Source: an uncultured Collinsella sp. (GTDB lineage Bacteria; Actinomycetota; Coriobacteriia; Coriobacteriales; Coriobacteriaceae). From it: 64,000 nucleotides of DNA. The stretch covers positions 39,017 through 103,016 of the forward strand of contig CAUACA010000005.1 of NCBI GenBank assembly GCA_958427355.1, in the 5' to 3' direction. The notes beneath the pieces were generated by a model. The model was not told the origin of the DNA. It ran no database searches and saw only the letters and a list, made by a program, of their open reading frames with translations. Made by a program: the position numbers and the translations under genes. The number at the start of each line of letters is the position of its first letter. The first letter of the stretch is position 1. Of this stretch, positions 56,542 to 64,000 are shown piece after piece.

Positions 56542-56805
56542 ATGATTTCGTTTGATTACAAGCCTCAGGGCGTGTGTGCTCGCAATATTCACCTTGACCT
56601 TTCCGATGACGGCAACAAGGTGATGGGCGTTGAGTTTACCGGCGGCTGCGACGGCAATCTCAAGGCTATCTCCAAGCTGGTCGAGGGCGCTCCTGCCGAT
56701 CGCGTAATCGAGGTTCTCGCCGGTAATACCTGCGGTATGAAAAAGACCTCCTGCGCCGACCAGCTTACACGCGCTATCGAGGCCGCTCGCGCCGAGATCG
56801 CCTAA
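56542..56805 (+). CDS. TSCPD-domain protein (TIGR03905-like)
   Basis: The protein is 87 aa. The motif GVCARNIHLDL and the terminal CGMKKTSCADQL are the TSCPD pattern (domain related to a tail of ribonucleotide reductases). Function unknown; a metal or nucleotide link is suspected for the family. GAGAGGGGATCGC precedes the ATG. The TAATG overlap couples it to the next gene. Confidence 0.88.
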   Translation: MISFDYKPQGVCARNIHLDLSDDGNKVMGVEFTGGCDGNLKAISKLVEGAPADRVIEVLAGNTCGMKKTSCADQLTRAIEAARAEIA

Positions 56806-58016
56806 TGGGTATCGCCGATCACATCAAGAACGGAATATCGCGTCGCGGCTTTGTGCTCGGTGGGGTTGCTGCGGGCGCTGCCACGGTGCTTGCCGGATGC
56901 TCGAAAAAAACGGGTACCAGCGATGATGCCGCCGGCGAGCCGCAGGTTATCAAGGATGATTCCAAAATCATCTCGATTACGGATGAGTACGAGGCAGTCG
57001 ACATCGATCTTGAGCCGGCGGCGTCGTGGACGCTGCCTCTGGGTACGCTGCTGTACTACTGCGACGGCGATTACGCCGCGGCAATGATGGCGCCCGCATC
57101 GGCACTGCACGCCAACACACTCGGTGTGCTCAACCTGGGCGATGGCTCGCTTACCACATTAATCGAGGATCCTATCGAGGGCACGGGATATGCATTCTAC
57201 GATGTCCGTGCCGGCGACGGCGTATTCGCGTGGGTTGAGATGAACTTTGCCAATTCATCGTGGAAGCTCTACGCTCAAAATCTGTCGGGCGCTTCGCTCT
57301 CTGGCGACGTGGTTGAGCTCGATCGAGGCGGCAAGGACTACGATCCGCCGCTGTTTACGGCATTCGGGTCATCAGTCGTCTGGTATAAAATGCCCTCGGC
57401 AGGTGGCAATAAAACGAGTAGCGATTCGTTTTGCTATCGTCGCTCGCTTGATGAATCCAAGGCCGAGGTAATTTGGAAATCGACGGGCCGCTTTGCATCG
57501 GCCCCGCGCGCGAGCGACGGCATTTTGACCATCTCGCCGCGTGTCCGCAACGACGAGGGCGTCTACTACGGCATAACGGCAATCGATTTGACCGACGGCA
57601 ACAACACCAAACGTGCCCAGCTAGTCCTTCCCTCGTCAGTCTCGCCTTTCGAGGCCGTATATATGGGCGATACCTTCGTGTTTTCTATCGAGGCGGCCTA
57701 TAGTGGCGTGGGCAGCCTGGGCAACATGGGCACGTATATCGGTAATGAGGGAGGGCCGTATCTCTTCCTGTCCCGTGAGCCGCTCGCATGTGCGGCTGGC
57801 AAGAAGAATAAATACCTTGTTAAGGTACAGGCGTCGCATTTCCTGATCGACACCTCTGCCAAGACCTATGGCTCGCTGCTGTCGCCCGACCGCGCTTTGG
57901 AGTATGGCGATTATCCAGCTACGGCGGGAAAATCGGACTCATTCCTTACGTACGCCACGGTGCGCAACAGCCAGGGTATACCAGAGACAGTCACTGCACG
58001 CCTATTCTCTCTTTAA
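56805..58016 (+). CDS. Tat-exported lipoprotein, beta-propeller-like
   Basis: The protein is 403 aa. The N-terminus has a twin-arginine motif (SRRGFVLGG) and a lipobox (LAGC), so it is predicted to be exported folded and lipidated. The mature part is made of repeated strand-rich blocks with Gly-Asp turns, suggesting a beta-propeller of unknown ligand. Translation is coupled to the TSCPD gene by TAATG. Confidence 0.82.
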   Translation: MGIADHIKNGISRRGFVLGGVAAGAATVLAGCSKKTGTSDDAAGEPQVIKDDSKIISITDEYEAVDIDLEPAASWTLPLGTLLYYCDGDYAAAMMAPASALHANTLGVLNLGDGSLTTLIEDPIEGTGYAFYDVRAGDGVFAWVEMNFANSSWKLYAQNLSGASLSGDVVELDRGGKDYDPPLFTAFGSSVVWYKMPSAGGNKTSSDSFCYRRSLDESKAEVIWKSTGRFASAPRASDGILTISPRVRNDEGVYYGITAIDLTDGNNTKRAQLVLPSSVSPFEAVYMGDTFVFSIEAAYSGVGSLGNMGTYIGNEGGPYLFLSREPLACAAGKKNKYLVKVQASHFLIDTSAKTYGSLLSPDRALEYGDYPATAGKSDSFLTYATVRNSQGIPETVTARLFSL

Positions 58017-58169
58017 GCTTAGAGGGGTTAAAAAGGCGCCAACAGGGGAATAAACGCGTTGTAATTGTGAGTACCGCCCGCCGAGCTGCCGCGTCATAGC
58101 GGCATCTGGCGGGCTCAGGTGCGTTAAAATGGGCTTGTTCTTAGCTAATTGAGACAGGGGGGCCGTGTT

Positions 58170-58892
58170 ATGGCTTCAGATGCAAAAAAGATTCTGCTGG
58201 TCGAGGATGAGAAGGCAATCCGTGACGCCGTCGCTGCCTATCTCGAGCGCGAAGGCTACTGGGTTGTGGGCGTCGGCGACGGCCAGTCCGCGATCGAGGA
58301 GTTCGAGAAGCATCAGTTCGACCTGGTCGTGCTCGACCTTATGCTCCCCAAGATCCCCGGCGAGCGCGTTTGCCGCACCATTCGCGATACCTCGGATGTC
58401 CCCATCATCATGCTGACGGCTAAGGGCGAGATCGAGGACCGTATTATCGGTCTTGAGCTCGGCGCCGACGACTATCTGATTAAGCCGTTCTCGCCGCGCG
58501 AGCTCGTCGCCCGCGTTCGCGCTCTGTTCCGCCGTGCCCACCAGGCCGACGAGCCCGCCGTCGAGGTGCTCGACTTCGGCGATCTGGTCATCGATATTTC
58601 GGGCCACAAGATCTTGGTCGAGGGCAAGGAAGTCGATCTGACGGCTTCCGAGTTCAAGCTGCTCACCACACTTGCTCGTCATCCCGGCCGTGTCTACAAC
58701 CGTATGGAGCTGGTCGAGAAGGTGCTTGGGTATGACTTTGAGGGCTATGAGCGCACCATCGATAGCCACGTGAAGAACCTTCGCGCCAAGCTGGGCGATG
58801 ATCCCAAGAAGCCCAAGTGGCTCTACACCGTCCATGGTGTCGGCTATCGCTTCGAGGCTCCGGCTAAGACCGATAAGTCGGACGAGAAATAG
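58170..58892 (+). CDS. Two-component response regulator, OmpR/PhoB family
   Basis: The protein is 240 aa. The receiver domain has acidic EDE, the phosphorylated Asp in VVLDLML, Thr in MLTAKG and Lys in IKPFS. The winged-helix output ends VHGVGYRFEAPAK. The ATG at 58170 has AGGGGGG. It lies 11 bases before the kinase gene. Confidence 0.95.
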   Translation: MASDAKKILLVEDEKAIRDAVAAYLEREGYWVVGVGDGQSAIEEFEKHQFDLVVLDLMLPKIPGERVCRTIRDTSDVPIIMLTAKGEIEDRIIGLELGADDYLIKPFSPRELVARVRALFRRAHQADEPAVEVLDFGDLVIDISGHKILVEGKEVDLTASEFKLLTTLARHPGRVYNRMELVEKVLGYDFEGYERTIDSHVKNLRAKLGDDPKKPKWLYTVHGVGYRFEAPAKTDKSDEK

Positions 58893-58903
58893 GGAAATCA
58901 CAT

Positions 58904-60469
58904 ATGACACCTGCGCGCTTTGAAATCGGACAAAAGCACAAGCAGGAGAGCGAGGCGGGTTCCAAGGCTAGTTGGAACACGCCTCGTTCCGATTCACGGC
59001 CAACGATGAGCTATCCCTCGCGCATGGCACTTGCTTTTGCTCTGACATCACTCATGACGGTATTGGTGCTGGTGGGCGTTGTCTCTGTTGTGTGGGGCAC
59101 GGTCTTTTCGGATTACACACGCTCCAATATCGTCGAAATCGCAAATTCCGCTGCCGAGAAGTTGGCGACCTCATATGAGGAAAACGGCTCTTGGACCGCG
59201 GGAGAACTGCGCACGGTCGCAACGTCGAGTTTGGTTTCCGACGATCTGGGCATGCAGGTCGTCAATAAAAAGGGCGTGATCGTTTATGACGATTCCTGGC
59301 CCTCGGCAAGCGCGACCGCCGATGTACGCGAAAACCAGGCTACGACCGACGACACGAGCGGCAAGAGGGCATCGCATAGCCCGGTCTCGTCTGCTCCAAC
59401 CGACTCCGATAGCGTTGCTAACGTCGAGATTGTAACGTCTTCCGGCGAGCATGTCGGACAGGTAAAGCTGTGGGCTATCGGCTCCGACGCGCTGCTCACC
59501 AAGGCGGACTCTGCGTTTAGGGAGAAGACCTTTAACGCCATGGCCCTCGCCGCGGTTGTTGCAATCTGCATTTCGGTCGTTATCGGATCGCTCGTGTCGC
59601 GCATGCTCACCAAGCCGATTCATCGCATCACCAGTACCGCAAAGCAAATCCGTGACGGCGACCTGTCGGCTCGCACGGGACTGCGCGGTGATGACGAGAT
59701 TGATCAGCTGGGTGAGACCTTCGATGAGATGGCCACCTCGCTCGAGAAGGATATGAAACACGAGAAGCGCCTGACCTCAGACGTTGCACACGAGCTTCGC
59801 ACGCCGCTTATGGCCATGCTCGCAACGGTCGAGGCCATGCAGGATGGCGTGTATCCCACTGACGATGAGCATTTGGAGACCGTTGCTTCCGAGACACGTC
59901 GCCTGGCTCGTCTGGTGCAGCAGATGCTCGACCTGTCGCGTATGGAAAACAGCACGGCTCCGCTCAACCTTGAGCCGGTGGACATGGTTCCTTTCGTGCG
60001 ATCGATTGTGAACGGCCAGGAGCGTCTGTTTGCCGACCGTGACCTTCGTCTTCGCTTTGCAGATGAAACCCAGGGGCACGACGATGTCGTCGAAGCCGAT
60101 CCCGACATGATCACGCAATGTGTTATCAACCTCATGAGCAACGCCATGCGCTACACCCCCGAGGGCGGTTGGGTCGTGGTGTCGGTGCTCAGTGACCGCA
60201 AGCACGTCAGCATTGCCGTTTCTGATACCGGCATCGGTATTGCCAAGGACGATCTGTCGCGCATCTTCGGGCGGTTTTGGCGCGCCGATGCCAGCCGCGC
60301 CCGCGAAGCTGGCGGCCTGGGCGTTGGCCTCGCCGTGACCAAGCAGATCGTCGAGCGTCACCATGGCTACATATCCGTGGAGTCGGAGCTTGGAAAGGGT
60401 ACGACTTTTACAATTCATCTGCCCCGCGAGCACACGGCGGACGCGGCATCTACTACAATGGAGCACTAG
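58904..60469 (+). CDS. Sensor histidine kinase
   Basis: The protein is 521 aa. Two membrane helices (about 41-65 and 210-232) flank an external sensor of about 145 residues rich in Ser/Thr/Asp. A HAMP segment, H box SDVAHELRTPLMAM, N box NLMSNAMRYTPEGG, and G boxes DTGIGIAKDD and GGLGVGLAVTKQIV are intact. The cytosolic N-terminus (about 40 aa) is polar and longer than usual. The external signal is unknown. Confidence 0.94.
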   Translation: MTPARFEIGQKHKQESEAGSKASWNTPRSDSRPTMSYPSRMALAFALTSLMTVLVLVGVVSVVWGTVFSDYTRSNIVEIANSAAEKLATSYEENGSWTAGELRTVATSSLVSDDLGMQVVNKKGVIVYDDSWPSASATADVRENQATTDDTSGKRASHSPVSSAPTDSDSVANVEIVTSSGEHVGQVKLWAIGSDALLTKADSAFREKTFNAMALAAVVAICISVVIGSLVSRMLTKPIHRITSTAKQIRDGDLSARTGLRGDDEIDQLGETFDEMATSLEKDMKHEKRLTSDVAHELRTPLMAMLATVEAMQDGVYPTDDEHLETVASETRRLARLVQQMLDLSRMENSTAPLNLEPVDMVPFVRSIVNGQERLFADRDLRLRFADETQGHDDVVEADPDMITQCVINLMSNAMRYTPEGGWVVVSVLSDRKHVSIAVSDTGIGIAKDDLSRIFGRFWRADASRAREAGGLGVGLAVTKQIVERHHGYISVESELGKGTTFTIHLPREHTADAASTTMEH

Positions 60470-60578
60470 CTTTTCGCTATTCGGTGAAGGAGGGGCCGCG
60501 TCCCTGCCGCTCCGAGTTTGCGAAAACATGCGGGAAAGAACCCGCATTTCTGTCGTATTTAGGTAAGGAGTGACTCAC

Positions 60579-61466
60579 GTGACAACGATGGAGCGTCGTC
60601 CGGATTCCCGTGGCAAGGTTCGTGATATTTACGATGCCGGTGAAAACCTGCTGATGGTCGCCACCGACCGCATTTCTGCGTTCGACTTCATTCTTCCCGA
60701 CGAGATTCCGTTTAAGGGAGAGGTGCTCAATCGCATCTCGGCATTCTGGTTCGATAAGTTTGCCGACATCGTCCCCAACCATCTCGTTTCCATCGACCCG
60801 GCGGATTTCCCCGAGGAGTTTGCCGAGTATCGTGACTACCTCGCAGGCCGCGCCATGCTGGTCAAGAAGGCCCAGACGATTCCTATCGAGTGCATCGTCC
60901 GCGGCTATCTGACCGGTTCGGGCAAGAAGACCTATGACGAGAACGGCACCGTCTGCGGCATTCAGCTGCCTGAGGGTCTGACCGAGGCCTCCAAGCTTCC
61001 CGAGCCGCTGTTCACGCCGTCCACGAAGGCCGAGATCGGCGACCACGACGAGAACATTTCGTTCGAGCGTTGCTGCGAGATCGTGGGTGAGGACATCGCC
61101 GCGCAGATTCGCGACCTGTCCCTCAAGATTTACAAGGCTGCTGCCGAGTATGCAGCGACCCGTGGCATCATCATCGCCGACACCAAGTTCGAGTTCGGTG
61201 TCATCGATGGCAAGGTTACGCTGATCGACGAGTGCCTCACGCCCGACTCCAGCCGTTTCTGGCCTGCCGCCAGCTACGAGGAGGGCAAGATTCAGCCCAG
61301 CTACGACAAGCAATTCGTCCGCAATTGGCTCAAGGCCAACTGGGATATGACGGGGGAGACCCCGCACCTGCCCGCCGAGGTCATCGATGGCACGTCCGAG
61401 CGCTATCGCGAGGCCTTCCAGATCATCACGGGCTCCCAGTTCACAAGCATGAAGGAGAACGCATAA
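60579..61466 (+). CDS. purC: SAICAR synthetase
   Basis: PurC joins CAIR and aspartate with ATP. At 295 aa it has the SRGKVRDIYDAGENLLMVAT start, the core ECIVRGYLTGSG and DECLTPDSSRFWP. The GTG at 60579 sits 8 bases after TAAGGAG; an earlier GTG at 60570 overlaps that site. Confidence 0.96.
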   Translation: MTTMERRPDSRGKVRDIYDAGENLLMVATDRISAFDFILPDEIPFKGEVLNRISAFWFDKFADIVPNHLVSIDPADFPEEFAEYRDYLAGRAMLVKKAQTIPIECIVRGYLTGSGKKTYDENGTVCGIQLPEGLTEASKLPEPLFTPSTKAEIGDHDENISFERCCEIVGEDIAAQIRDLSLKIYKAAAEYAATRGIIIADTKFEFGVIDGKVTLIDECLTPDSSRFWPAASYEEGKIQPSYDKQFVRNWLKANWDMTGETPHLPAEVIDGTSERYREAFQIITGSQFTSMKENA

Positions 61467-62042
61467 GTGAGTACCCGTAGCGCCACGAACAAGCGCACGC
61501 AATCCCACGAAGTTACCGGGGTTGCGCGCAAGTCCGCCGCATCTGCTAAGCCCGCCCGCCAGGCAGCGAGCTCCGTTCGCGTCGTGCCGGCTTCGTCTAA
61601 GGCACGCCGCAAAGAGCTCGAGAAGGGCGAGAACCTCGAGGGCCTCTCTAAAGAGGAGAAGCGCGCCCGCAAGGCTAAGCAGCGCGCCAAGGAGGACCGC
61701 ATCTATACGGTGTCGAATATCCTTCTCAAGCAGGATGAGGACTACACCAAGCGCCGCCGTATTTGGTGGGCTGTGCTCGCCATCGGCATGGTGCTCGTCG
61801 TGGCAATTTGGGCTTCGCTCTACTTCGCTCCCGGCGGCACGGTGTCCAGTCCCGTTCAGATGGTCGGCATCGTTTTGTCCTATGTCATCATCTTAGGTGA
61901 CTTTATCTACGACTTCGTTCGTATTCGTCCCTTGCGCAACATGTACCGCGCGCAGGCCGAGGGCATGTCCGAGAACAAGCTCAATGCTCTTATCGAGCGC
62001 TCGGCTGCCGAGGAGGACAAGAAGGACTCCAAGAAGAAGTAG
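61467..62042 (+). CDS. Membrane protein, basic N-terminus
   Basis: The protein is 191 aa. A very basic, disordered N-terminus of about 95 residues (many Lys/Arg/Ala, with SKEEKRARKAKQRAKE) is followed by two membrane helices (WWAVLAIGMVLVVAIWASLYF; QMVGIVLSYVIILGDFIYDF) and a charged tail. The GTG start directly follows the purC stop, so it is co-translated with purC. I do not recognise the family. Confidence 0.8.
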   Translation: MSTRSATNKRTQSHEVTGVARKSAASAKPARQAASSVRVVPASSKARRKELEKGENLEGLSKEEKRARKAKQRAKEDRIYTVSNILLKQDEDYTKRRRIWWAVLAIGMVLVVAIWASLYFAPGGTVSSPVQMVGIVLSYVIILGDFIYDFVRIRPLRNMYRAQAEGMSENKLNALIERSAAEEDKKDSKKK

Positions 62043-62072
62043 CGTTTGTATCCATACATATCGCTAAGATAT

Positions 62073-62105
62073 AAGGCGCGTCGTTTTTGCGGCGCGCCTT
62101 TTTAC
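62073..62105 (+). terminator. Terminator after the purC operon
   Basis: The stem AAGGCGCG / CGCGCCTT with a 12-base loop is followed by a TTT run. Confidence 0.85.
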
Positions 62106-62131
62106 TGTTCTATAGATAGATGGAGTGGCAC

Positions 62132-63412
62132 ATGATTCGAGCTGCCCTGACGGTCGAAGAGGCTCTGGAGGGCATGAAGGCCCTGGAGCCCAAGATTAAA
62201 AACTACGCGCGCCTGGTCGTCCGCAAGGGCGTAAACGTCAAGCCCGGCCAGGAGGTCGTCGTTCAGTCTCCGGTCGAGTGCGCGCCGTTTGCGCGCGTGG
62301 TGGTCGCGGAGGCCTATGCTGCCGGCGCCGGCCACGTGACGGTCATTTGGGCCGATGATGCCGTGACGAGGCTCACGTACGAGCATGTCGAGAAAAGCTA
62401 TTTTGAGCAGACACCCGAGTGGAAGCGCATGCAGCTGGATTCCTTGGCCCAGGATGGTGCCTGCTTTGTCTTTATCGAGGGTGCGGATCCTGCGGCCCTC
62501 AAGGGCATCGATCCAGCCAAGCCGGCCGCGGCATCAAAGGCGAGGAATACGCAGTGCAAAGTTTTCCGCCGTGGACTGGATTACAACATCAATCCGTGGT
62601 GCATCGCCGGCGCTCCGGTCGTGGCTTGGGCGCGCGAGGTGTTCCCGGGAGACGCCGATGAGGTTGCAATCTATAAGCTGTGGAATGCGATTCTGCACAC
62701 CGCTCGCGCCGATGGCCAGGACCCGGAGAGCGACTGGGAGCTTCATGACGCAGCGTTCGAAAAGAACTTGCGTTTCCTGAACGATAATCGTTTCGACCGC
62801 CTGCATTACACCGCGGCAAATGGAACCGATCTGACGATTGGCATGACGAAGGGTCACGAGTGGGCCGGCGGCAAGGGCAAGACGCCCGATGGGCACCCCT
62901 TCTTCCCCAACATTCCCACCGAGGAAGTCTTCACTTCGCCCGATCGCATGCGCGCCGACGGTATCGTGTACTCGGCCATGCCGCTCATTCACCACGGCAA
63001 TAAAGTCGACGATTTTTGGATTAAGTTCGAGGGCGGCCGCGTGGTGGGCTACGACGCCCGCGTGGGCAAGGCAACGCTTGCAAGTATCATCGATACTGAC
63101 GAGGGCGCTGCTCACCTGGGAGAGGTCGCGCTCATTTCCAAGAACACGCCGATCCGCGAAAGTGGTGTTCTGTTCTACGATACGCTCTATGACGAGAACG
63201 CTAGCTGCCATCTCGCGCTAGGTGTCGGTTTCCCCGAATGTATCGAGGGTGGGTATGACATGTCCAAGGAGGAGCTCCTGGAGCATGGTGTTAACGTCTC
63301 GAGCACGCACGTCGATTTTATGATCGGCACGGACGACATCGATATTACGGGCATTACGCCTGATGGACGTGAAGTTGTGATTTTCCAGAACGGCCAATGG
63401 AGTTGGGAATAG
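62132..63412 (+). CDS. M29-family metallo-aminopeptidase
   Basis: The protein is 426 aa. The M29 (AmpS/PepS) architecture is visible: N-terminal VRKGVNVKPGQEVVVQSPVE, and the metal-site region near the C-terminus with LGEVALISKNTPI, LYDENASCHLALG and SSTHVDFMIG. These enzymes clip N-terminal residues from peptides using Zn or Co. The ATG at 62132 has GGAG six bases upstream; the ATG at 62120 does not. Confidence 0.92.
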   Translation: MIRAALTVEEALEGMKALEPKIKNYARLVVRKGVNVKPGQEVVVQSPVECAPFARVVVAEAYAAGAGHVTVIWADDAVTRLTYEHVEKSYFEQTPEWKRMQLDSLAQDGACFVFIEGADPAALKGIDPAKPAAASKARNTQCKVFRRGLDYNINPWCIAGAPVVAWAREVFPGDADEVAIYKLWNAILHTARADGQDPESDWELHDAAFEKNLRFLNDNRFDRLHYTAANGTDLTIGMTKGHEWAGGKGKTPDGHPFFPNIPTEEVFTSPDRMRADGIVYSAMPLIHHGNKVDDFWIKFEGGRVVGYDARVGKATLASIIDTDEGAAHLGEVALISKNTPIRESGVLFYDTLYDENASCHLALGVGFPECIEGGYDMSKEELLEHGVNVSSTHVDFMIGTDDIDITGITPDGREVVIFQNGQWSWE

Positions 63413-63431
63413 TCCCAGACCGTGGTACAAT
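63403..63431 (+). promoter_or_regulatory. tRNA-Lys promoter
   Basis: TTGGGA (63403-63408) - 17 bp - TACAAT (63426-63431), ending 9 bases before the tRNA and overlapping the end of the aminopeptidase gene. Confidence 0.6.
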
Positions 63432-63440
63432 GCCACCCGC

Positions 63441-63516
63441 GGGCCGTTAGCTCAGCTGGCAGAGCAGGGGACTTTTAATCCCAAGGTCCAGGGTTCGAAC
63501 CCCTGACGGCCCACCA
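63441..63516 (+). tRNA. tRNA-Lys(TTT)
   Basis: A 76-nt cloverleaf, acceptor GGGCCGT / ACGGCCC, loop CTTTTAA with anticodon TTT, encoded CCA. Confidence 0.97.
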
Positions 63517-63524
63517 TAGAATAG

Positions 63525-63556
63525 AAAAGCGACTGGCGGATGCCGGCCGCTTTTTT
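63525..63556 (+). terminator. Terminator after tRNA-Lys
   Basis: An imperfect stem (AAAAGCGACTGGC / GCCGGCCGCTTTT) is followed by further T residues. Confidence 0.75.
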
Positions 63557-63704
63557 GTTGCCGCGGCACGGGTTCGAACCCGAAAGGGCGCGGAGCTGAG
63601 TAAACGCGTGAGCGTTTGCCAGCGCAGCGCGCAAGGCGCGAAAGCGCCGCAGCGGCCGCGTGCGAAGCAGGCTGAACCCCTGACGGTCCACCCAAAGATT
63701 GTTG

Positions 63705-63736
63705 AGACGGTCGACTTCGGTTGGCCGTCTTTTTTG
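63705..63736 (+). terminator. Second terminator in the tRNA-Lys repeat
   Basis: AGACGG / CCGTCT with an internal partial stem is followed by TTTTTT. It lies just after the partial tRNA copy. Confidence 0.7.
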
Positions 63737-63761
63737 TTGCCGGTGCACGGGTTCGAACCCG

Positions 63762-64000
63762 TATCTATCTAAATATAAGAACGCTTGGCGAACAAAATCT
63801 GCCTTTTACCGACGGGAAACAAATAGCTGATGCTTTTGGAGTAAAGTGGCGCTCCAGAGATGACCGATGCCTTAACACCTATAAACCAGCTGGTCATCGC
63901 CAATATCAGAAGCCAATGCTTCAGCTTTAACCTCAGTGATGCGACTGAGGGACCTATTCATTTGTGAACAAAATATGGAGTGCCCGATTCCCGCCCACGG
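63762..64000. other. A/T-richer sequence at the right edge, no supported gene
   Basis: After the second repeat unit the composition becomes richer in A/T than the neighbouring genes. Open frames are short, lack ribosome sites and are not recognisable. It may be the start of an inserted element or gene beyond the window. Confidence 0.4.

Larger units (their letters stand above)
63497..63761. repeat. tRNA-Lys-linked repeat units
   Basis: A copy of the tRNA-Lys 3' end at 63674-63692 matches 63497-63515 in 18 of 19 bases, 177 bases downstream. Each copy is followed by a terminator hairpin with a T-run, then TTGTTGCCG and the palindrome CGGGTTCGAACCCG (63569-63582 and 63748-63761). The first unit also carries AAACGCG-TGA-like small hairpins similar to those after tRNA-Gly. 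It is probably a repeated element seeded at tRNA ends. Confidence 0.8.

Noticed and set aside
63721..63930. Short open frame at the right edge
   Set aside because: It starts inside the terminator T-run, has no ribosome site and matches nothing I recognise.

Overview
The window looks like the chromosomal replication-origin region of a Coriobacteriia actinobacterium, most likely Collinsella (C. aerofaciens-like). The evidence is high GC with a strong G/C bias at third codon positions, the order rpmH / extra gene / dnaA / dnaN / recF / dciA / gyrB / gyrA on one side of the origin and rpmH / rnpA / yidD / yidC / khpB / rsmG / parA / parB on the other, frequent GTG and TTG starts with strong AGGAGG-type ribosome sites, and Coriobacteriia-style hypothetical proteins. 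The genus is inferred from memory of gene content and style; no search was run.

Layout. 1-590: hairpin-rich non-coding DNA. 591-15,207: genes read leftward, away from the origin: carB-carA with a PyrR-type leader, an ABC exporter with a membrane partner, purA and purD with a Nudix hydrolase, dnaB, and the rpsF-ssb-rpsR-rplI operon. 15,700-19,345: a rightward accessory patch with two tRNA-Ser genes, a PD-(D/E)XK-type gene framed by 78-bp inverted repeats, a TRIC-like channel and a bactofilin-like envelope protein. 19,473-23,259: typA, three small genes including a DUF151 nuclease, and a tRNA-Ile/Ala/Ile cluster. 23,559-34,547: the gyrA-gyrB-dciA-recF-dnaN-dnaA block plus an unusual ATPase gene between rpmH and dnaA. 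About 34,560-34,830 and 31,217-31,454: AT-rich, box-rich stretches flanking dnaA, the probable bipartite origin. 34,893-39,933: rpmH to parB and a small membrane gene, with three perfect parS sites. 40,129-50,640: rlmN, ddl, a dinG-type exonuclease-helicase, two WYL regulators and a large degenerate M28-like membrane protein. 50,707-54,138: a thioester-domain, CnaB-repeat adhesin with an LPATG anchor. 54,436-64,000: tRNA-Gly with downstream tandem repeats, purB, a TSCPD protein, a Tat lipoprotein, a two-component system, purC, an M29 aminopeptidase and tRNA-Lys with its own downstream repeat units.

How the genes work together. Genes left of about 34.6 kb mostly read leftward and genes right of it mostly rightward, as expected for co-orientation with forks leaving an origin there. 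Initiation (DnaA), helicase loading (DnaB, DciA), clamp (DnaN), gap repair (RecF), supercoiling (GyrAB) and segregation (ParAB-parS) are grouped. Nucleotide supply (carAB, purA, purB, purC, purD) is scattered around them.

Most unusual features: (1) the inverted-repeat-framed nuclease-like gene; (2) repeat arrays behind tRNA-Gly and tRNA-Lys that carry copies of the tRNA 3' end; (3) a GHKL ATPase with a prion-like Q/P/Y-rich linker and a winged helix, apparently co-transcribed with dnaA; (4) a DnaA with altered box-reading residues beside non-canonical, exactly repeated candidate DnaA boxes; (5) an M28-like fold split by about 650 disordered residues; and (6) a thioester adhesin.
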